Below are positions 11,308 through 12,387 of a DNA stretch of 12,387 nucleotides, one piece after another. The number at the start of each line of letters is the position of its first letter. Position 1 is the stretch's first letter. Under the pieces are notes generated by a model. It saw only the letters and a program-made list of their open reading frames with translations, did no database searches and was not told where the DNA came from. The stretch is from CAKSHC01 sp045631845 (lineage in GTDB: Bacteria > Bacillota > Clostridia > Oscillospirales > UMGS1783), in assembly GCA_045631845.1 (NCBI GenBank), contig JAZQVM010000027.1, forward strand, positions 1 through 12,387, given 5' to 3'. The position numbers and the translations under genes are program-made.

Positions 11308-12387
11308 ATGATTCGTGCTCATGTACTGATCTGCGGCGGTACCGGTTGTACCTCCTCGGGCAGCGTAAAAATTCAGGATGTGTTTACTAAGTCCATCGAA
11401 GCTAATGGCTTGCAGGATGAAGTCAAAGTTGTTCAGACCGGTTGTTTCGGTCTGTGCGCTTTGGGCCCTGTGGTTATTGTTCATCCAGATGGCACCTTCT
11501 ACAGCCGTGTTGAAGTGGACGATGTAGAGGAAATTGTTACCGAGCATCTGCTCAAGGGTCGTGTGGTTGAGCGTTTGGTTTATAACGATACCGGCTCGGA
11601 TGCTCCTGTAGAAGGCAACGTATCGCTGAGCGATACCGCTTTCTATAAGAGCCAGAACCGTGTCGTTCTTCGCAACTGCGGTGTCATTAACCCTGAGAGC
11701 ATTGATGAGTATATTGCTATGGACGGTTATGCCGCTCTGGGCAAAGTACTTACCGAAATGAAGCCTCAGGATGTTATTGATGAGATCACCAAGTCCGGTC
11801 TTCGTGGCCGTGGCGGCGGCGGTTTCCCGACCGGTCGTAAGTGGGCGCTGACCGCTCCCAATCAGGCCGATCAGAAATATGTCGTTTGTAACGCCGACGA
11901 GGGCGACCCCGGTGCTTTCATGGATCGTTCGGTATTGGAGGGTGACCCCCATTGCCTGATCGAGGCTATGACCATTGCCGGTTATGCCATCGGTGCTACC
12001 GAAGGTTATGTCTATGTACGTGCCGAGTATCCGATCGCCGTTGCCCGTCTGCAGATGGCTATCGAGCAGGCTCGTGAATACGGTCTGCTGGGCAAGAACA
12101 TCTTTGGTTCCGGCTTCGACTTTGATCTGTTCATCCGTCTGGGCGCCGGCGCCTTCGTCTGCGGCGAGGAAACGGCTCTGGTGACCTCCATCGGAGGCAA
12201 GCGTGGTGAGCCTCGTCCCCGTCCGCCTTATCCGGCTGTCAAGGGTCTGTGGGGCAAGCCGACCGTTGAGAACAACGTGGAAACCTTTGCCAATGTTCCC
12301 CAGATCATTCTGCGTGGTGCTGATTGGTTTGCTTCGATGGGTACTGAGAAGTCCAAGGGTACCAAGGTATTTGCTTTGGGTGGTAAG
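11308..12387 (+). CDS. hydB: NuoF-like flavoprotein subunit of NAD-linked [FeFe]-hydrogenase, N-terminal 360 residues (partial)
   Basis: The reading frame is open from 11308 to the window edge. Residues 1-90 form a thioredoxin-fold [2Fe-2S] domain with C9, C14, C46 and C50. The NuoF (51-kDa) core follows: the FMN-binding glycine loop GRGGGGFPTGRKW (167-179), NADEGDPGAF (195-204) and the NADH-site motif GAGAFVCGEETAL (279-291), then the PRPPYPA and NNVET segments. Homologues are close to 600 residues, so roughly 40 percent lies beyond the window, including the [4Fe-4S] and ferredoxin-like parts. In HydABC-type enzymes this subunit is where NADH and ferredoxin electrons meet. The start has GAGGAGGAG (11289-11297) upstream, 24 nt after hydD. 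Of 18 Arg codons, 17 are CGT and one CGC, a mark of strong expression. The catalytic gene hydA should follow. Confidence 0.95.
   Translation, partial: MIRAHVLICGGTGCTSSGSVKIQDVFTKSIEANGLQDEVKVVQTGCFGLCALGPVVIVHPDGTFYSRVEVDDVEEIVTEHLLKGRVVERLVYNDTGSDAPVEGNVSLSDTAFYKSQNRVVLRNCGVINPESIDEYIAMDGYAALGKVLTEMKPQDVIDEITKSGLRGRGGGGFPTGRKWALTAPNQADQKYVVCNADEGDPGAFMDRSVLEGDPHCLIEAMTIAGYAIGATEGYVYVRAEYPIAVARLQMAIEQAREYGLLGKNIFGSGFDFDLFIRLGAGAFVCGEETALVTSIGGKRGEPRPRPPYPAVKGLWGKPTVENNVETFANVPQIILRGADWFASMGTEKSKGTKVFALGGK

Noticed and set aside
1..12387. Mobile element, phage, CRISPR, riboswitch, tRNA or rRNA
   Set aside because: No transposase or integrase motifs, no repeated spaced units, no recognisable structured RNA; genes are densely packed and look vertically inherited.

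Overview
The window looks like a chromosomal segment of an anaerobic, low-to-medium GC Firmicute of the class Clostridia (inferred from gene content, not from a search). Evidence is a GroEL C-terminus with a Gly/Met tail, a desulfoferrodoxin (superoxide reductase, typical of anaerobes), a Crp/Fnr regulator, a heterodimeric ABC exporter of the type common in Clostridia, strong AGGAGG-type ribosome sites, and a gene cluster for an NAD-linked, probably electron-bifurcating [FeFe]-hydrogenase. I see no insertion sequence, phage gene, CRISPR array, tRNA or rRNA.

Layout. 1-2000 is a compact housekeeping and stress area: the last codons of groL and its terminator, a short YgjP-type metallopeptidase, a cupin gene on the minus strand, a family-6 type hypoxanthine/uracil-DNA glycosylase, and dfx on the minus strand. 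Neighbouring convergent genes share bidirectional hairpin terminators that contain the stop codon of the plus-strand gene. 1933-2698 holds a divergent control region and a Crp/Fnr-family gene. A 16-bp dyad (TGTTG-N6-CAACA) lies exactly at -41.5 from the predicted dfx start and over +1 of the regulator's own promoter, which suggests activation of dfx and autorepression of the regulator. 2761-6522 is a self-contained operon with good promoter and terminator for a two-subunit ABC exporter with one degenerate and one consensus ATP site.

6538-12387 is a hydrogenase operon that runs off the right end. The three electron-transfer genes are split. A NuoE-like subunit (HydC) comes first. Then come six accessory genes, tightly packed and mostly overlapping: a DRTGG-like protein, an RsbW-like ATPase, a PAS-less sensory-type [FeFe]-hydrogenase homologue (HydS-like), a second DRTGG-like protein, a PHP-domain phosphoesterase and a stand-alone histidine-kinase-type ATPase. 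After these come the thioredoxin-fold [2Fe-2S] protein (HydD/HndB-like) and the NuoF-like flavoprotein (HydB, incomplete). The catalytic HydA is not in the window and is expected just downstream.

The most interesting system is this accessory island. It has what looks like an H2 or redox sensor flanked by two copies of a [DRTGG + GHKL ATPase] pair plus a PHP phosphoesterase, with no sigma factor, STAS protein, receiver or DNA-binding gene. It could be a phospho-signalling module acting on hydrogenase activity or expression. A probable internal promoter before hydD coincides with an abrupt shift to almost exclusive CGT arginine codons, suggesting that the enzyme genes are expressed more highly than the signalling genes. 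A 31-bp imperfect dyad at the very start of the operon transcript and a smaller dyad over its -35 box are candidate control sites.
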